A DNA stretch of 64,000 bases, from contig NZ_JBNNTI010000001.1 in assembly GCF_050278625.1 (NCBI RefSeq), forward strand, positions 62,001 to 126,000, given 5' to 3'. The notes under the pieces were generated by a model, which saw only the letters and a list, made by a program, of their open reading frames with translations, searched no databases and was not told where the DNA came from. The translations under genes were made by a program, and so were the position numbers. The stretch comes from Viridibacillus sp050278625. Lineage in GTDB: Bacteria; Bacillota; Bacilli; Bacillales_A; Planococcaceae. The number at the start of each line of letters is the position of its first letter. Position 1 is the first letter of the stretch. This document shows, piece after piece, positions 24,060 through 32,743 of the stretch.

Positions 24060-25250
24060 CTACCTCGGATACTCATTCAAAAACCAATCCTTTATCTGTT
24101 GTCGATCATTGACAAGATTATTTGATAATATTTCATCGACCATTTTATCAATAACTATTTTTAACCACGGCCCACTTTTTTCCCCACTCCACTCAATCAA
24201 GTCACGTCCATTGACGACAATTTCAGAGCGAGATTGAATGACTAGTGCATTCTTCTTCCGTGCAATTTCGGAACTATTTAAATCATCATTCGAATGGTGG
24301 AATTTTTTCGCAAAATCATTTGCAATTTCTAATACAGGTAAGTCATATTCAAAATAGTCTTTCACAGTCCAACCTGTTGTCGTCCGCGTTTGATATGCTT
24401 GTAACACTTGTTTCACATATTTTTTTTCTTTGTTGGAACAATTAAATGTATTTAAAAGTTGAACGGCATTTTCATCTTGTTGTAGTAATATTAAAAAGGC
24501 CCAGCCATTAACGGGATTACCAAAACTCTCGAAAGTACTCCAATGTTCCGCTTGTTTTGAAAAATCCCCCGGTAGATATTCCACAAGACTCGTTTCAATG
24601 ACGTAGCGTATCGCTTTATGAGCATTCTTGCTTATCCATACTTTATCAAACTCTACTTTTATGCGTTCTTTCGCAATAAAACTTATATCTAGTGCTTGTT
24701 TACGAATAGCTTTGAAAGTCTCTTCTTCAATTGCAAAGCCAAGCTGTGCACTAAACCGAATAGCACGTAGCATTCGTAGTGCATCCTCACTAAAACGACT
24801 AGTAGCATTTCCAACAGCTCTAATAATTTCAGCAGATAGATCACTTTGCCCACCATATAAATCTACTATTTTTTTCGAACCGCGCATCGCCATCGCATTA
24901 ATTGTAAAATCACGACGTTTTAAATCCTCTTCTAATGAACGTACAAAATGAACTTCGTCAGGTCGACGATGATCTGCATAAGTGCCTTCTGTTCTATATG
25001 TTGTGACTTCTACAGGACTAAGAGGATGGATTACTAAAACTGTACCATGAGCGATACCGACATCTGCTGTACGTGAAAATACAGTCTTCACCTCTTCAGG
25101 TAAAGCACTCGTTGCAATATCTACATCATTGGCTAGTTGGCCTCGTAAATAATCTCTTACTGCACCTCCAACAATAACCGCTTCATAACCTGCTCTTTCC
25201 AAACTTTGTATGATATCAAAAGCGGCTTGCCAATTCTTATCTAACTTCAT
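24060..25250 (-). CDS. cca: CCA-adding tRNA nucleotidyltransferase
   Basis: 396 aa, close to the B. subtilis length. Adds or repairs the 3' CCA of tRNAs. Seen: GGAVRDYLRG and DVDIATSA (nucleotidyltransferase core with the two catalytic Asp), RRDFTINAMA, and RFSEDALRMLRAIRFSAQLGF. The start ATG 25250 has AAGGTGG upstream and overlaps the bshA stop by 14 nt; the longer frame to 25295 lacks support. The last residues (WFLNEYPR) come from the island that integrated here, replacing an inferred native end WFSHESNIEK. Confidence 0.95.
   Translation of the reverse strand: MKLDKNWQAAFDIIQSLERAGYEAVIVGGAVRDYLRGQLANDVDIATSALPEEVKTVFSRTADVGIAHGTVLVIHPLSPVEVTTYRTEGTYADHRRPDEVHFVRSLEEDLKRRDFTINAMAMRGSKKIVDLYGGQSDLSAEIIRAVGNATSRFSEDALRMLRAIRFSAQLGFAIEEETFKAIRKQALDISFIAKERIKVEFDKVWISKNAHKAIRYVIETSLVEYLPGDFSKQAEHWSTFESFGNPVNGWAFLILLQQDENAVQLLNTFNCSNKEKKYVKQVLQAYQTRTTTGWTVKDYFEYDLPVLEIANDFAKKFHHSNDDLNSSEIARKKNALVIQSRSEIVVNGRDLIEWSGEKSGPWLKIVIDKMVDEILSNNLVNDRQQIKDWFLNEYPR
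24081..24098. repeat. Island boundary repeat within cca (att-like)
   Basis: Second copy of AAACCAATCCTTTATCTG; read on the minus strand it encodes part of ...QIKDWF near the cca C-terminus. Confidence 0.78.
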
Positions 25251-26370
25251 TTTTCCGTGCCACCTTCTCATAAAGAGCTTCATATTGCTCCACAATTTTT
25301 GAAGAATGGAAGCAATGATTTGCTCTATAAATAGCTGCTTCGCGGAAAACTTTTAATTTGTATTCGTCTTGTAGTAAATCTATCGCATATGTAGCTGCCT
25401 GATTTATATCACCCAACTCCACAATATAACCATTAAGACCATGTTCAATAACTTCTGGAATACCGCCAACATTCGTACCAATACCAGGTACGCCACATGC
25501 CATTGCCTCTAATAAAACAAGTCCAAATGATTCCTTTTCGGACATAAGTAGTTTTAGATCACTCATCCCATAAAGCTCAGATAAATTATCTTGTTTACCC
25601 AAAAATAAAATATCATTTATAAATGGACACTTTTTCACTTCTTCCATAATACGGTGCTTTTCAGGTCCATCTCCAACAAGTAATAATTTTGCAGGCATTT
25701 TTGCTCTAACTTGAATAAACGTTTTTATAATGTCTGGAATATGTTTTACTTTACGGAAATTCGATACATGAATTAGCACGCGCTCATTGTCTTGTATGCC
25801 AAAATCCCTCTTTAATTGCGTACCATCTTTAGGTGTATATTCCCTTTCATCAACAAAATTATAAATTGTTTCGATTGGTTTCTTTGTTTCTATTAGCTCG
25901 TATGTTTGACGCTTCAAAGAGTCTGAAACAGTTGTTACTATATCAGACTTTTCAATGCCATAGCGAATTGCACCAGTTAATGATGAATCATAGCCTAATA
26001 CCGTAATATCAGTACCATGGAGTGTCGTTACTATGCCGATATCCTCTCCAGCCATATCTCGACCTAAAACCGCACATACAGCATGTGGGATAGCATAATG
26101 CACATGCAACACATCTAATTGCTCACTTTTTATGACATCTGCCATTTTACTTGCTAGCGCAATATCATACGGAGAATGCTGAAATACGGAATAACTATTA
26201 ACTTCAACTTCATGATAAAAAATAGTTGGATAAATTTTATTTAAGCGAAAAGGCATACTAGAAGTGATGAAATGTATTTCATGCCCTTTTTCAGCTAACA
26301 TTTTACCAAGCTCAGTCGCAATAACACCGGAGCCTCCAACAGTCGGATAACACGTTATACCTATTTTCAT
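25237..26370 (-). CDS. bshA: N-acetyl-alpha-D-glucosaminyl L-malate synthase (bacillithiol)
   Basis: 377 aa GT4 glycosyltransferase performing the first step of bacillithiol synthesis (UDP-GlcNAc plus malate). Seen: MKIGITCYPTVGGSGVIATELG, HVHYAIPHA, HVSNFRKVKH and the C-terminal E-x7-E region SEKESFGLVLLEAMACG. ATG 26370 gives exactly the B. subtilis length. In B. subtilis the deacetylase gene bshB1 lies between mgsA and bshA; here it is absent. YpdA, the bacillithiol disulfide reductase, is encoded at the right edge of this window. Confidence 0.94.
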   Translation of the reverse strand: MKIGITCYPTVGGSGVIATELGKMLAEKGHEIHFITSSMPFRLNKIYPTIFYHEVEVNSYSVFQHSPYDIALASKMADVIKSEQLDVLHVHYAIPHAVCAVLGRDMAGEDIGIVTTLHGTDITVLGYDSSLTGAIRYGIEKSDIVTTVSDSLKRQTYELIETKKPIETIYNFVDEREYTPKDGTQLKRDFGIQDNERVLIHVSNFRKVKHIPDIIKTFIQVRAKMPAKLLLVGDGPEKHRIMEEVKKCPFINDILFLGKQDNLSELYGMSDLKLLMSEKESFGLVLLEAMACGVPGIGTNVGGIPEVIEHGLNGYIVELGDINQAATYAIDLLQDEYKLKVFREAAIYRANHCFHSSKIVEQYEALYEKVARKNEVR

Positions 26371-26481
26371 TTTACGCACCCGACCACTTCCTTTCTTACT
26401 TGTATCTATATTTTCATAATACTTAACTTATGCATTGACTGGAATCAGCTCACTTTTACAGTTAGTTATTAGTAAAAGTCC

Positions 26482-26895
26482 TTAATTTCTTTGTTCTCCT
26501 ATTAAACGCCAATTAATAAAGCCCTCTTGTAGACCTTTAAGCAATACTTCTGCTGTGCCCATATTAGTTGCTAAAGGAATTTGGTATACGTCACATAGGC
26601 GGATTAAGGCCGTAACATCCGGTTCATGCGGTTGTGCTGTTAATGGGTCTCGGAAGAAAATAACCATATCCATATCATTATTGGCAATCATCGCACCAAT
26701 TTGCTGATCTCCTCCAACAGGCCCTGAACGGAATCTTGTCACTGATAAACCTGTTTCATCGATAACACGTTGTCCTGTCGTTCCAGTTGCATATAAACTA
26801 TGCTCGGCTAAAATAGCACGATATGCTGTTACGAATTGGATTAAATCATCCTTTTTTTTATCATGCGCGATTAAAGATATTTTCACAGAGCTCAT
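26482..26895 (-). CDS. mgsA: Methylglyoxal synthase
   Basis: 137 aa. Converts dihydroxyacetone phosphate to methylglyoxal, a phosphate-releasing bypass of lower glycolysis. Seen: IALIAHDKKKD-like start (SLIAHDKKKDDLIQF), TGTTGQ, the phosphate-binding SGPVGGDQQIGAMI, and IFFRDPLTAQPHEPDV. Starts 7 nt after dapB. About 110 nt separate it from bshA, where bshB1 would be expected. Confidence 0.95.
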   Translation of the reverse strand: MSSVKISLIAHDKKKDDLIQFVTAYRAILAEHSLYATGTTGQRVIDETGLSVTRFRSGPVGGDQQIGAMIANNDMDMVIFFRDPLTAQPHEPDVTALIRLCDVYQIPLATNMGTAEVLLKGLQEGFINWRLIGEQRN

Positions 26896-26902
26896 TCCAT
26901 TC

Positions 26903-27700
26903 TTATAAAATATTTTCTAAGCCGTATACTAATTCATCTAGTTCCATAACTTTTTCAATTGAAAACTTCACACCTGACATAAATGAGGTACGGTTAAACG
27001 AATCATGACGTAGAGTGAGTAATTGTCCTTCTCCACCAAATAGTACTTGCTGGTGAGCTACAAGTCCAGGGAGACGTACGCTATGAATACGTAGGCCTTC
27101 AAAATTAGCACCTCTAGCACCAGGGAGTGTTTCATCTTCATCTGGATGCCCTTGTTTGTGACTTCTTCTATTTTCTTGTATTAGCTGCGCCGTTTTAATC
27201 GCTGTACCAGAAGGTGCATCTAACTTTCTATCATGATGCATTTCAATAATTTCAACTTCTGGTAAATAAGCAGCTGCCATTTGTGAGAACTTCATCATTA
27301 ACACGGCACCAATTGCAAAGTTTGGTGCAATAATTGCTCCAAGTTGTAAATTAGCGGATAGTTCAGTCAATTCTTCTAATTGATTATCTGTAAAACCAGT
27401 CGTACCTATAACTGGACGCACTCCATATTGAAGCGCTTCTTTCGTATGTTTATACACAACATCAGGTGCCGTTAAATCAACAAAAACATCCGGTTTCACC
27501 GTTTCAAATAAATCTTCTAAATTTCTATAAACGGGTACACGATAAGAATTAGGGAACTCTGTATAACAATCCAGTGAATTTGCAATTTCTCTATGATCAA
27601 GTACTGCTACTAATTCCATATGATCGTTATTCATTACTGTATGTACAGCTTCGGATCCCATTTTACCTCTTGGTCCAGCTATTGCAACACGAATTGTCAT
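26903..27700 (-). CDS. dapB: 4-hydroxy-tetrahydrodipicolinate reductase
   Basis: 265 aa. NAD(P)H-dependent step of the lysine/diaminopimelate pathway, also feeding dipicolinate for spores. Seen: nucleotide-binding IAGPRGKMGSEAV, the catalytic EMHHDRKLDAPSGTAIKTA, and ATG-free junction with the preceding ypjD gene (4-nt overlap). Order ypjD-dapB-mgsA matches B. subtilis. Confidence 0.95.
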   Translation of the reverse strand: MTIRVAIAGPRGKMGSEAVHTVMNNDHMELVAVLDHREIANSLDCYTEFPNSYRVPVYRNLEDLFETVKPDVFVDLTAPDVVYKHTKEALQYGVRPVIGTTGFTDNQLEELTELSANLQLGAIIAPNFAIGAVLMMKFSQMAAAYLPEVEIIEMHHDRKLDAPSGTAIKTAQLIQENRRSHKQGHPDEDETLPGARGANFEGLRIHSVRLPGLVAHQQVLFGGEGQLLTLRHDSFNRTSFMSGVKFSIEKVMELDELVYGLENIL

Positions 27701-28035
27701 TCATTCTCTTCCTTTCTAGTCCAGCGGTCCTTGTCGCGCGTTTCAAATTTATGTAAAACTCTTTGTAAAGCTTCAGCCATATTAATGTTCTCTGCATTAG
27801 CAAAACAGATGAGGACAAATAAAAAGTCTCCAAATTCTTCTTCTAATGATTTGGCTGCTTCTGTAGGCTTCTTCTTTTTCATACCATAAACATTTTGAAC
27901 TTCTCTTGATAATTCGCCAAGTTCCTCAGTTAATCGTGCTAGTAATTCAAATGGTGGAAAGTATCCTTCCTTAAACTGCCCTATATAATCATCTACTTGT
28001 TTTTGCATTTGTTGCATTGTTACTTCCTTACTCAT
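27697..28035 (-). CDS. ypjD: MazG-like nucleotide pyrophosphohydrolase YpjD
   Basis: 112 aa. All-alpha NTP pyrophosphatase of the MazG family, expected to hydrolyse nucleoside triphosphates (house-cleaning). Seen: ARLTEELGELSREVQ followed by LEEEFGDFLFVLICFAN, the metal-binding ExxE...ExxD arrangement. First gene of ypjD-dapB-mgsA-bshA-cca. A possible TTGACA box lies upstream (minus strand near 28080). Confidence 0.85.
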   Translation of the reverse strand: MSKEVTMQQMQKQVDDYIGQFKEGYFPPFELLARLTEELGELSREVQNVYGMKKKKPTEAAKSLEEEFGDFLFVLICFANAENINMAEALQRVLHKFETRDKDRWTRKEENE

Positions 28036-28205
28036 CTATAACACTCTCCTCTATTCATCGTAATCAATAATACTTGTTGTTGTCAAAATATCAAAAATAC
28101 ATGATAATATATTTTTACAAAGGAAAATATGTAAAGTCTTCCATAAAGGCTCACAAGAGCGATTGTTAAAAACCTCTCTCTATTGTAAATCAAATAGTTT
28201 ACGGA

Positions 28206-28234
28206 TTGACTACTTATTCATTTTTTCTTACAGT
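28206..28234 (+). promoter_or_regulatory. Possible sigma-A promoter of the YitT-family gene
   Basis: TTGACT and TACAGT separated by 17 nt, about 50 nt before the start codon. Confidence 0.35.
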
Positions 28235-28280
28235 CCTTTTTATTATACAGTCTACTAACCAAAAATGAGGTGAAAAAATA

Positions 28281-29147
28281 ATGCCAAATATAAAATTAAC
28301 AAATGTACTGTTTATTATTTTCGGTGCAGCTATCTTCAGTTTTGGATTTATTCATTTTAACGTTCAAAATGAACTAGGAGAAGGCGGCTTTACAGGAATT
28401 ACGTTAATTCTGTACTTCGTTTTCAAATGGGATCCCGCATTAATGAACTTAGTACTTAATGTGCCGATGTTTATACTCGGTTGGAAATTACTTGGGCGAA
28501 AAATGTTTATTTATACAATAATTGGAACAGTTTCTGTTTCTATATTTATTAAAATTTTCCAAATTTATCAATTCGATATTGGCTTGAAGGACGATATGTT
28601 CTTAGTTTCATTATTCGCAGGTGTTTTCTTAGGTGCTGGACTCGGTATTATTTTCCGTTATGGTGGTACTACTGGAGGCGTCGATATTATTGCACGTCTA
28701 GTTAATAAATATATCGGATGGCCAATGGGAAAGACAATGTTCATGCTTGATGCTGTCGTTATTGTTATATCATGGACAACTTTCCTTAATTCACGCTCAA
28801 TGATGTATACGCTTGTCGCTGTCTTCGTCAGTGCTCGAGTAATCGACTTCGTCCAAGATGGTGCGTATGCTGCACGAGGAGCAATTATTATTTCCGGTAA
28901 ACAAGATGAAATTGCCAACCGTATTACTAAACAAATGTCACGCGGCGTCACTATTTTAAAAGGTTATGGACATTACACAAAAGAAGATCGAGAAGTTATT
29001 TATTATGTTATTGCAAAAAATGAATTATTTAGGTTAAAAAGTATTATACAATCCGTTGATCCACATGCATTTGTTACTGTTTCTGAAGTACATGATGTTA
29101 TTGGAGAAGGTTTTACATTAGACGATAAGAAACAGCCAATCGATTGA
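28281..29147 (+). CDS. ypjC: YitT/YpjC-family membrane protein (DUF2179)
   Basis: 288 aa. Five or so membrane segments (about 8-30, 50-70, 76-95, 107-128, 150-195), with the family motif GLGIIFRYGGTTGGVDIIARL, then a cytoplasmic C-terminal DUF2179 domain (VTILKGYGHYTKEDREVIYYVI). Function unknown; sometimes listed as putative transporters. The gene lies beside ypjD, as ypjC does in B. subtilis, but here it is divergent from it. Start follows GAGGTGAAAAA. Confidence 0.8.
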   Translation: MPNIKLTNVLFIIFGAAIFSFGFIHFNVQNELGEGGFTGITLILYFVFKWDPALMNLVLNVPMFILGWKLLGRKMFIYTIIGTVSVSIFIKIFQIYQFDIGLKDDMFLVSLFAGVFLGAGLGIIFRYGGTTGGVDIIARLVNKYIGWPMGKTMFMLDAVVIVISWTTFLNSRSMMYTLVAVFVSARVIDFVQDGAYAARGAIIISGKQDEIANRITKQMSRGVTILKGYGHYTKEDREVIYYVIAKNELFRLKSIIQSVDPHAFVTVSEVHDVIGEGFTLDDKKQPID

Positions 29148-29160
29148 TTAATTTTTCAAA

Positions 29161-29191
29161 GGCAGATAGAACGACCCTATCTGCTTTTTAT
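29161..29191 (+). terminator. Terminator of the YitT-family gene
   Basis: GCAGATAG and CTATCTGC form an 8-bp stem followed by TTTTTAT. Confidence 0.88.
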
Positions 29192-29304
29192 ATTGCTAAA
29201 AAGATATTAAATATTGGACTTACATGCTATAAGATTTTATTAAAGTTGTACAAATCTCATATTTGCAATCTTAAACCTTAGAAATGTATTATTTGTTTTA
29301 GGAA

Positions 29305-29345
29305 TAAAAAAAGCCTCAACAATGGAATATCTCCACTGTTGAGGA
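29305..29345 (-). terminator. Terminator of the NlpC/P60 gene
   Basis: CCTCAACAGTGG/CCATTGTTGAGG stem (12 pairs including a wobble) followed by TTTTTTT on the minus strand. Confidence 0.9.
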
Positions 29346-29358
29346 CTTTAAGTTTATT

Positions 29359-30129
29359 TTAACGGAAAGTACCATAACTTATGATACGTGGACCCCAATA
29401 ACTACCAGCTGCAATACTTTGATATTGAACTTTATCACCTGCAGCATGTAGAACTTGACCGTTACCCGCATATAATCCTACGTGAGTAATATAATCGCCA
29501 CCAGGATTTGCAGAGAAGAAGATTAAATCTCCAACTTGTGGGTTACTTGTAAACGCTGCTGCTGCACGTTGCGCACGGCTGTTGCGAGGAATTGTACCTT
29601 GTCCAGCTAGTTTATAAGCATATTGAGTGAAACCACTGCAATCGAATCCTGAAGGTGAAGTACCACCCCAAACATATGATACGCCTAAGTATTTTCTACC
29701 AGCATCAATAATAGCTGATCCAGTTGCACTATTTGAAACTTTGCTTACTTTTTTATATTTTTTTAAATATGCTGCAGACATCCAACCTTTTTTGCCGTTA
29801 TATGAAACTTTATACCAAGTTGTGCCGTTTACTTTTTTCTTATAAGATGCTTTAACGACAGCACCTTTTTTAGTAGTTAATAGTACTTTTGAAGTTGTTT
29901 TTGCGCTTAAACGCATATTTAATGCTGCTGTTGTTTTGTATTTACCACTAATTTTAGTAGCTTTTGAACTAGCAACCATTGTGATCGCAGTTGATGTATG
30001 TACTTCTTTTGAAGTTGTTAATGATTCTGCAGAAGCTGTATTTTGATGACCATTTGTCAGTCCTGTAAATGAAAACGTTAAAGCTAATGTACCTGCTGTA
30101 ATTGCTGTAAATAGATTTTTCTTTTTCAT
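29359..30129 (-). CDS. Secreted SH3b-NlpC/P60 cell wall endopeptidase
   Basis: 256 aa. Seen: Sec signal peptide (MKKKNLFTAITAGTLALTFS), a bacterial SH3 domain (about 60-125, TTAALNMRLSAK to WMSAAYLKKY), and an NlpC/P60 domain (about 138-256) with catalytic Cys in FDCSGFTQYAY, His in THVGLYAG and the third residue His in VLHAAG. Likely a D,L-endopeptidase cutting between gamma-D-Glu and diaminopimelate, like LytE/LytF/CwlO. A perfect WalR-type box lies upstream, which fits essential wall-growth hydrolases. Free-standing gene with its own promoter and terminator. Confidence 0.93.
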   Translation of the reverse strand: MKKKNLFTAITAGTLALTFSFTGLTNGHQNTASAESLTTSKEVHTSTAITMVASSKATKISGKYKTTAALNMRLSAKTTSKVLLTTKKGAVVKASYKKKVNGTTWYKVSYNGKKGWMSAAYLKKYKKVSKVSNSATGSAIIDAGRKYLGVSYVWGGTSPSGFDCSGFTQYAYKLAGQGTIPRNSRAQRAAAAFTSNPQVGDLIFFSANPGGDYITHVGLYAGNGQVLHAAGDKVQYQSIAAGSYWGPRIISYGTFR

Positions 30130-30177
30130 TGATTTAAACTCTCCAATATTTATTCAAACTATTATTAGTTGATTTAT

Positions 30178-30207
30178 TTTATATCTAGTAACTGTTTTTT
30201 TCTACAA
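30178..30207 (-). promoter_or_regulatory. Likely promoter of the NlpC/P60 gene
   Basis: On the minus strand TTGTAG (30207-30202) and TATAAA (30183-30178) with an 18-nt spacer, about 50 nt before the start codon and downstream of the WalR-type box. Confidence 0.5.
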
Positions 30208-30251
30208 GACTTACTTTACAGAAATTCTTTGTAATAAACAACGCTATTTCA

Positions 30252-30268
30252 ATTACAGATATATTACA
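30252..30268 (-). promoter_or_regulatory. WalR-type binding site upstream of the NlpC/P60 gene
   Basis: On the minus strand TGTAAT-N5-TGTAAT, an exact match to the WalR (YycF) consensus of two hexamers spaced by five bases. It lies about 45 bases upstream of the proposed -35 box, a position suited to activation. WalRK controls wall hydrolases in Bacillus and Staphylococcus. Confidence 0.7.
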
Positions 30269-30350
30269 GTTTGACTACAAAGAAACAGAGTTTTATAACA
30301 TTTTTTTGATTTTATCTATTCTCCAACTCATTTTTTCTCGTTTTTGTATC

Positions 30351-30390
30351 AAAAAAGACCCCTGACTGATTTCTCAGTTCAAGGGTCTTC
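30351..30390 (-). terminator. Terminator of the YugP-like gene
   Basis: Hairpin GACCCTTGAACTGAG ... CAGTCAGGGGTC followed by TTTTTT on the minus strand. Confidence 0.85.
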
Positions 30391-30414
30391 CATTTTATAC
30401 TAGTACAGTTAACT

Positions 30415-31101
30415 TTAGTCTTCGTTATTCATACCAGTATAAATTAACACTAATCGTAGTAATTCCATTACAGCAGTTGCTGCCGCTGCAACATAAGTTA
30501 ATGCTGCTGCACTTAAAACTTTTCTAGCATATGGCTCTTCTTCGTTACGAATAATACCATGTTCAACAATCTGATTCATGGCACGCTTTGATGCATCAAA
30601 TTCGACTGGTAATGTAACTAGTTGGAATACAACACCTGCTGCAAGTAAAACGATACCTACTAGTAACAAAGGCTTAATAGTTGCAATCATACCAATCATA
30701 ATGAAAATCCAAGATGCATTTGAAGAAATATTCGCTACAGGAACTAACTGAGAGCGTAATGTTAAAAATGAATACGCTTCTTTATGTTGAATTGCGTGTC
30801 CGCATTCATGAGCAGCAACAGCAGTACCTGCTACAGATGCTTCATGGTAGTTATGAGTAGATAAAGCAACTGTTTTTGTTGCAGGATTGTAGTGATCAGA
30901 TAAAAAACCTTGTTGCTCTACTACGCGGACGTTACTTAACCCGTTCTGATCTAAGATTAACCTTGCAACTTCTGCACCTGTCATACCTGAAGTTGATCGA
31001 ACTTGTGAGTACCGTTTATACGTTCTTTTTACTTTCATTTGAGCGTAAATCGGTAATAGTAATAATACGATAAAATATATGATATACATCGTAGTTGTCA
31101 A
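30415..31101 (-). CDS. YugP-like membrane zinc metallopeptidase
   Basis: About 228 aa. Seen: zinc motif HECGHAIQH (HExxH variant) at about residue 95-105, N-terminal membrane segment, and at least two further hydrophobic segments (around 130-165 and the C-terminus). Family: neutral zinc metallopeptidase YugP/Zn_peptidase_2; the substrate is not known. The ATG at 31110 directly abuts the AGGAGG ribosome binding site, so the in-frame TTG at 31101 (9 nt from AGGAGG) is the likelier start; ATG 31089 is also possible. Confidence 0.85.
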   Translation of the reverse strand: MTTTMYIIYFIVLLLLPIYAQMKVKRTYKRYSQVRSTSGMTGAEVARLILDQNGLSNVRVVEQQGFLSDHYNPATKTVALSTHNYHEASVAGTAVAAHECGHAIQHKEAYSFLTLRSQLVPVANISSNASWIFIMIGMIATIKPLLLVGIVLLAAGVVFQLVTLPVEFDASKRAMNQIVEHGIIRNEEEPYARKVLSAAALTYVAAAATAVMELLRLVLIYTGMNNED

Positions 31102-31136
31102 ACTAACCATCCTCCTAATACTAGCTTACTATTATT

Positions 31137-31748
31137 TTAAGGTGTATAAGACCTTTGAGCAAATGAAAAGCTTTTTTTCGCTGTCCAAAATGCTATCGAT
31201 ATACAACAAATTGACAACCAAAATGTGAAGTAACCAATAGTTTGCACATAATCCGACAACATATGATAAATTGGCATCTGACCAAAAACATAATCAATCA
31301 CATCATTATGCAAAGTCCAAATCGCTGCAATCCATACATGGATAAAAGTGAAGCGGTACGCAGGTAAATATAGAATTCCTTGAACTGCCATCATGAAATG
31401 CGAGAAGATTAACATCCACCCCATCCAGCCAATTGAACCATCTTCAATAAGTGCCCAAATGTTCATCACAACAGCCCACAGACCATACTTGACAAGAGTT
31501 ATTAAAGCGAGAGCCTCGATTAATTTCCAATGTCGTCCAAGCAACCAGCCGACAATTGCTATACTAAAAAAGAGGCTTGCAGTAGGACTATCCGGCACAA
31601 AAATAAGAAATATTGGTTTTGTCATTTCTAATTGCCAGCCATACCAATCATAGCCCCAAATTGTACCGGCCACATTGACGATTAATAAAAGCCATAAAAA
31701 CGAACGGTGTGTTAGTATCACCCAACATTTCGAGATAATTGAAGGCAT
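31137..31748 (-). CDS. ypjA: YpjA-like membrane protein (DUF1405)
   Basis: 203 aa with about five to six membrane segments and many Trp residues (IWGYDWYGWQL, SIGWMGWMLIFSHFMM). Matches the DUF1405/YpjA family, which in Bacillus follows qcrABC as here. Function unknown; position suggests a link with the respiratory complex. ATG 31748 follows GGGAGAAATA; the 21-residue extension to 31811 has no signal. Confidence 0.8.
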   Translation of the reverse strand: MPSIISKCWVILTHRSFLWLLLIVNVAGTIWGYDWYGWQLEMTKPIFLIFVPDSPTASLFFSIAIVGWLLGRHWKLIEALALITLVKYGLWAVVMNIWALIEDGSIGWMGWMLIFSHFMMAVQGILYLPAYRFTFIHVWIAAIWTLHNDVIDYVFGQMPIYHMLSDYVQTIGYFTFWLSICCISIAFWTAKKSFSFAQRSYTP

Positions 31749-31889
31749 ATTATTTCTCCCTTTTTTAATGAAATATGTATTCTTTAGTATTTGTAAGTAA
31801 AATAATTTCATTCACCTGCATATTATTAGTATAGGTCAAGTCCCTCTAAATGCAAACGGATTTCATTCAGCGTATCAAGGAACTTAATA

Positions 31890-31921
31890 ATAAAAAAAGA
31901 GCCAGTTTCCTGACTCTTTTA
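31890..31921 (-). terminator. qcrABC terminator
   Basis: AAGAGTCAGG-AAA-CTGGCTCTT stem followed by TTTTT on the minus strand, just after the qcrC stop. Confidence 0.88.
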
Positions 31922-31934
31922 ATAAATGTAAATA

Positions 31935-32702
31935 TTATTCAGCTTTTAAGCTTGCAATAAACTCAGCAAGTTTTTGAAGATCTTCATCAGAGCCTTTATA
32001 TTGGCCTGGAGGCATACCGCCGATACCATCATGAGCAATTTTAGTTACTTCCTCAGCAGTTAATCCAGTGTTCATTAATGATGGGCCTGCACCACCATCA
32101 AGGTTTTCACCATGACAGTTGATACAAGATTGACCAGCATAAACTTTATAGCCATCAGACTCTTTATCGAATTCGACTGTTTTAACAATCGCACCTTGTT
32201 TTTTAGCAGCTTCCCAGTCATGGTTAACTACTGATTCCCAAGTTAAGAAAATCATAGAAGCAAGTGCTAATAACATAAACGCTACTGGAAGTGGGCGTTT
32301 CATTGGGCGACGTTCTGGTCCTCTATCTAGGAATGGTGCTAACATAAGTGCACCAAAAGCAATTGCTGGTACAACGATAGCTCCAATCACGTTATATGGA
32401 CCTGAAGCATATTCATATTTTAATAATTGATATAAGAATAAGAAATACCAGTCCGGCATTGGTACATAACTTGCATTTGTCGGATCAGCCTGCGCCTCAA
32501 GTGGAGACGGGTGAGCGACAGTCAAGATTAAATAACCAATAAGGAATACAGCACCAACCATCCATTCTTTTAATAAGAAGTCTGGCCAGAATGGTTCTGT
32601 TTTACCTGGATACTCGGAATAGTCTGGCGGAGTTTTTGTTCTGTTTGCCTTATACGGCACACGAGAATCTCCTACGAATTTCATTCCTTTTCCGCGATGC
32701 AT
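31935..32702 (-). CDS. qcrC: Menaquinol:cytochrome c reductase, cytochrome b/c subunit QcrC
   Basis: 255 aa. Fusion of subunit IV-like membrane part (three segments, about 45-165) with a C-terminal cytochrome c domain carrying the heme site SCINCHGEN (CxxCH) and an axial Met in GGMPPGQY. Forms the bc complex with QcrA and QcrB that passes electrons from menaquinol to cytochrome c. Last gene of qcrABC. Confidence 0.95.
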   Translation of the reverse strand: MHRGKGMKFVGDSRVPYKANRTKTPPDYSEYPGKTEPFWPDFLLKEWMVGAVFLIGYLILTVAHPSPLEAQADPTNASYVPMPDWYFLFLYQLLKYEYASGPYNVIGAIVVPAIAFGALMLAPFLDRGPERRPMKRPLPVAFMLLALASMIFLTWESVVNHDWEAAKKQGAIVKTVEFDKESDGYKVYAGQSCINCHGENLDGGAGPSLMNTGLTAEEVTKIAHDGIGGMPPGQYKGSDEDLQKLAEFIASLKAE

Positions 32703-32743
32703 TGTGTCCCCTCCTTTAGGAATTACTCAAATTCATTGTAAAA

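Larger units (their letters stand above)
22232..24098. mobile_element. Degraded integrative island in the 3' end of cca
   Basis: An exact 18-bp direct repeat, AAACCAATCCTTTATCTG, occurs at 22232-22249 (just before birA) and 24081-24098 (inside the last codons of cca). Between them lie a broken tyrosine recombinase, a lipoprotein gene, a 38-aa membrane peptide and non-coding remnants. Removing one repeat and the island rebuilds a cca reading frame ending IKDWFSHESNIEK that overlaps the birA start, as expected for an operon. This fits site-specific integration into cca with the island supplying a replacement C-terminus. Confidence 0.78.
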
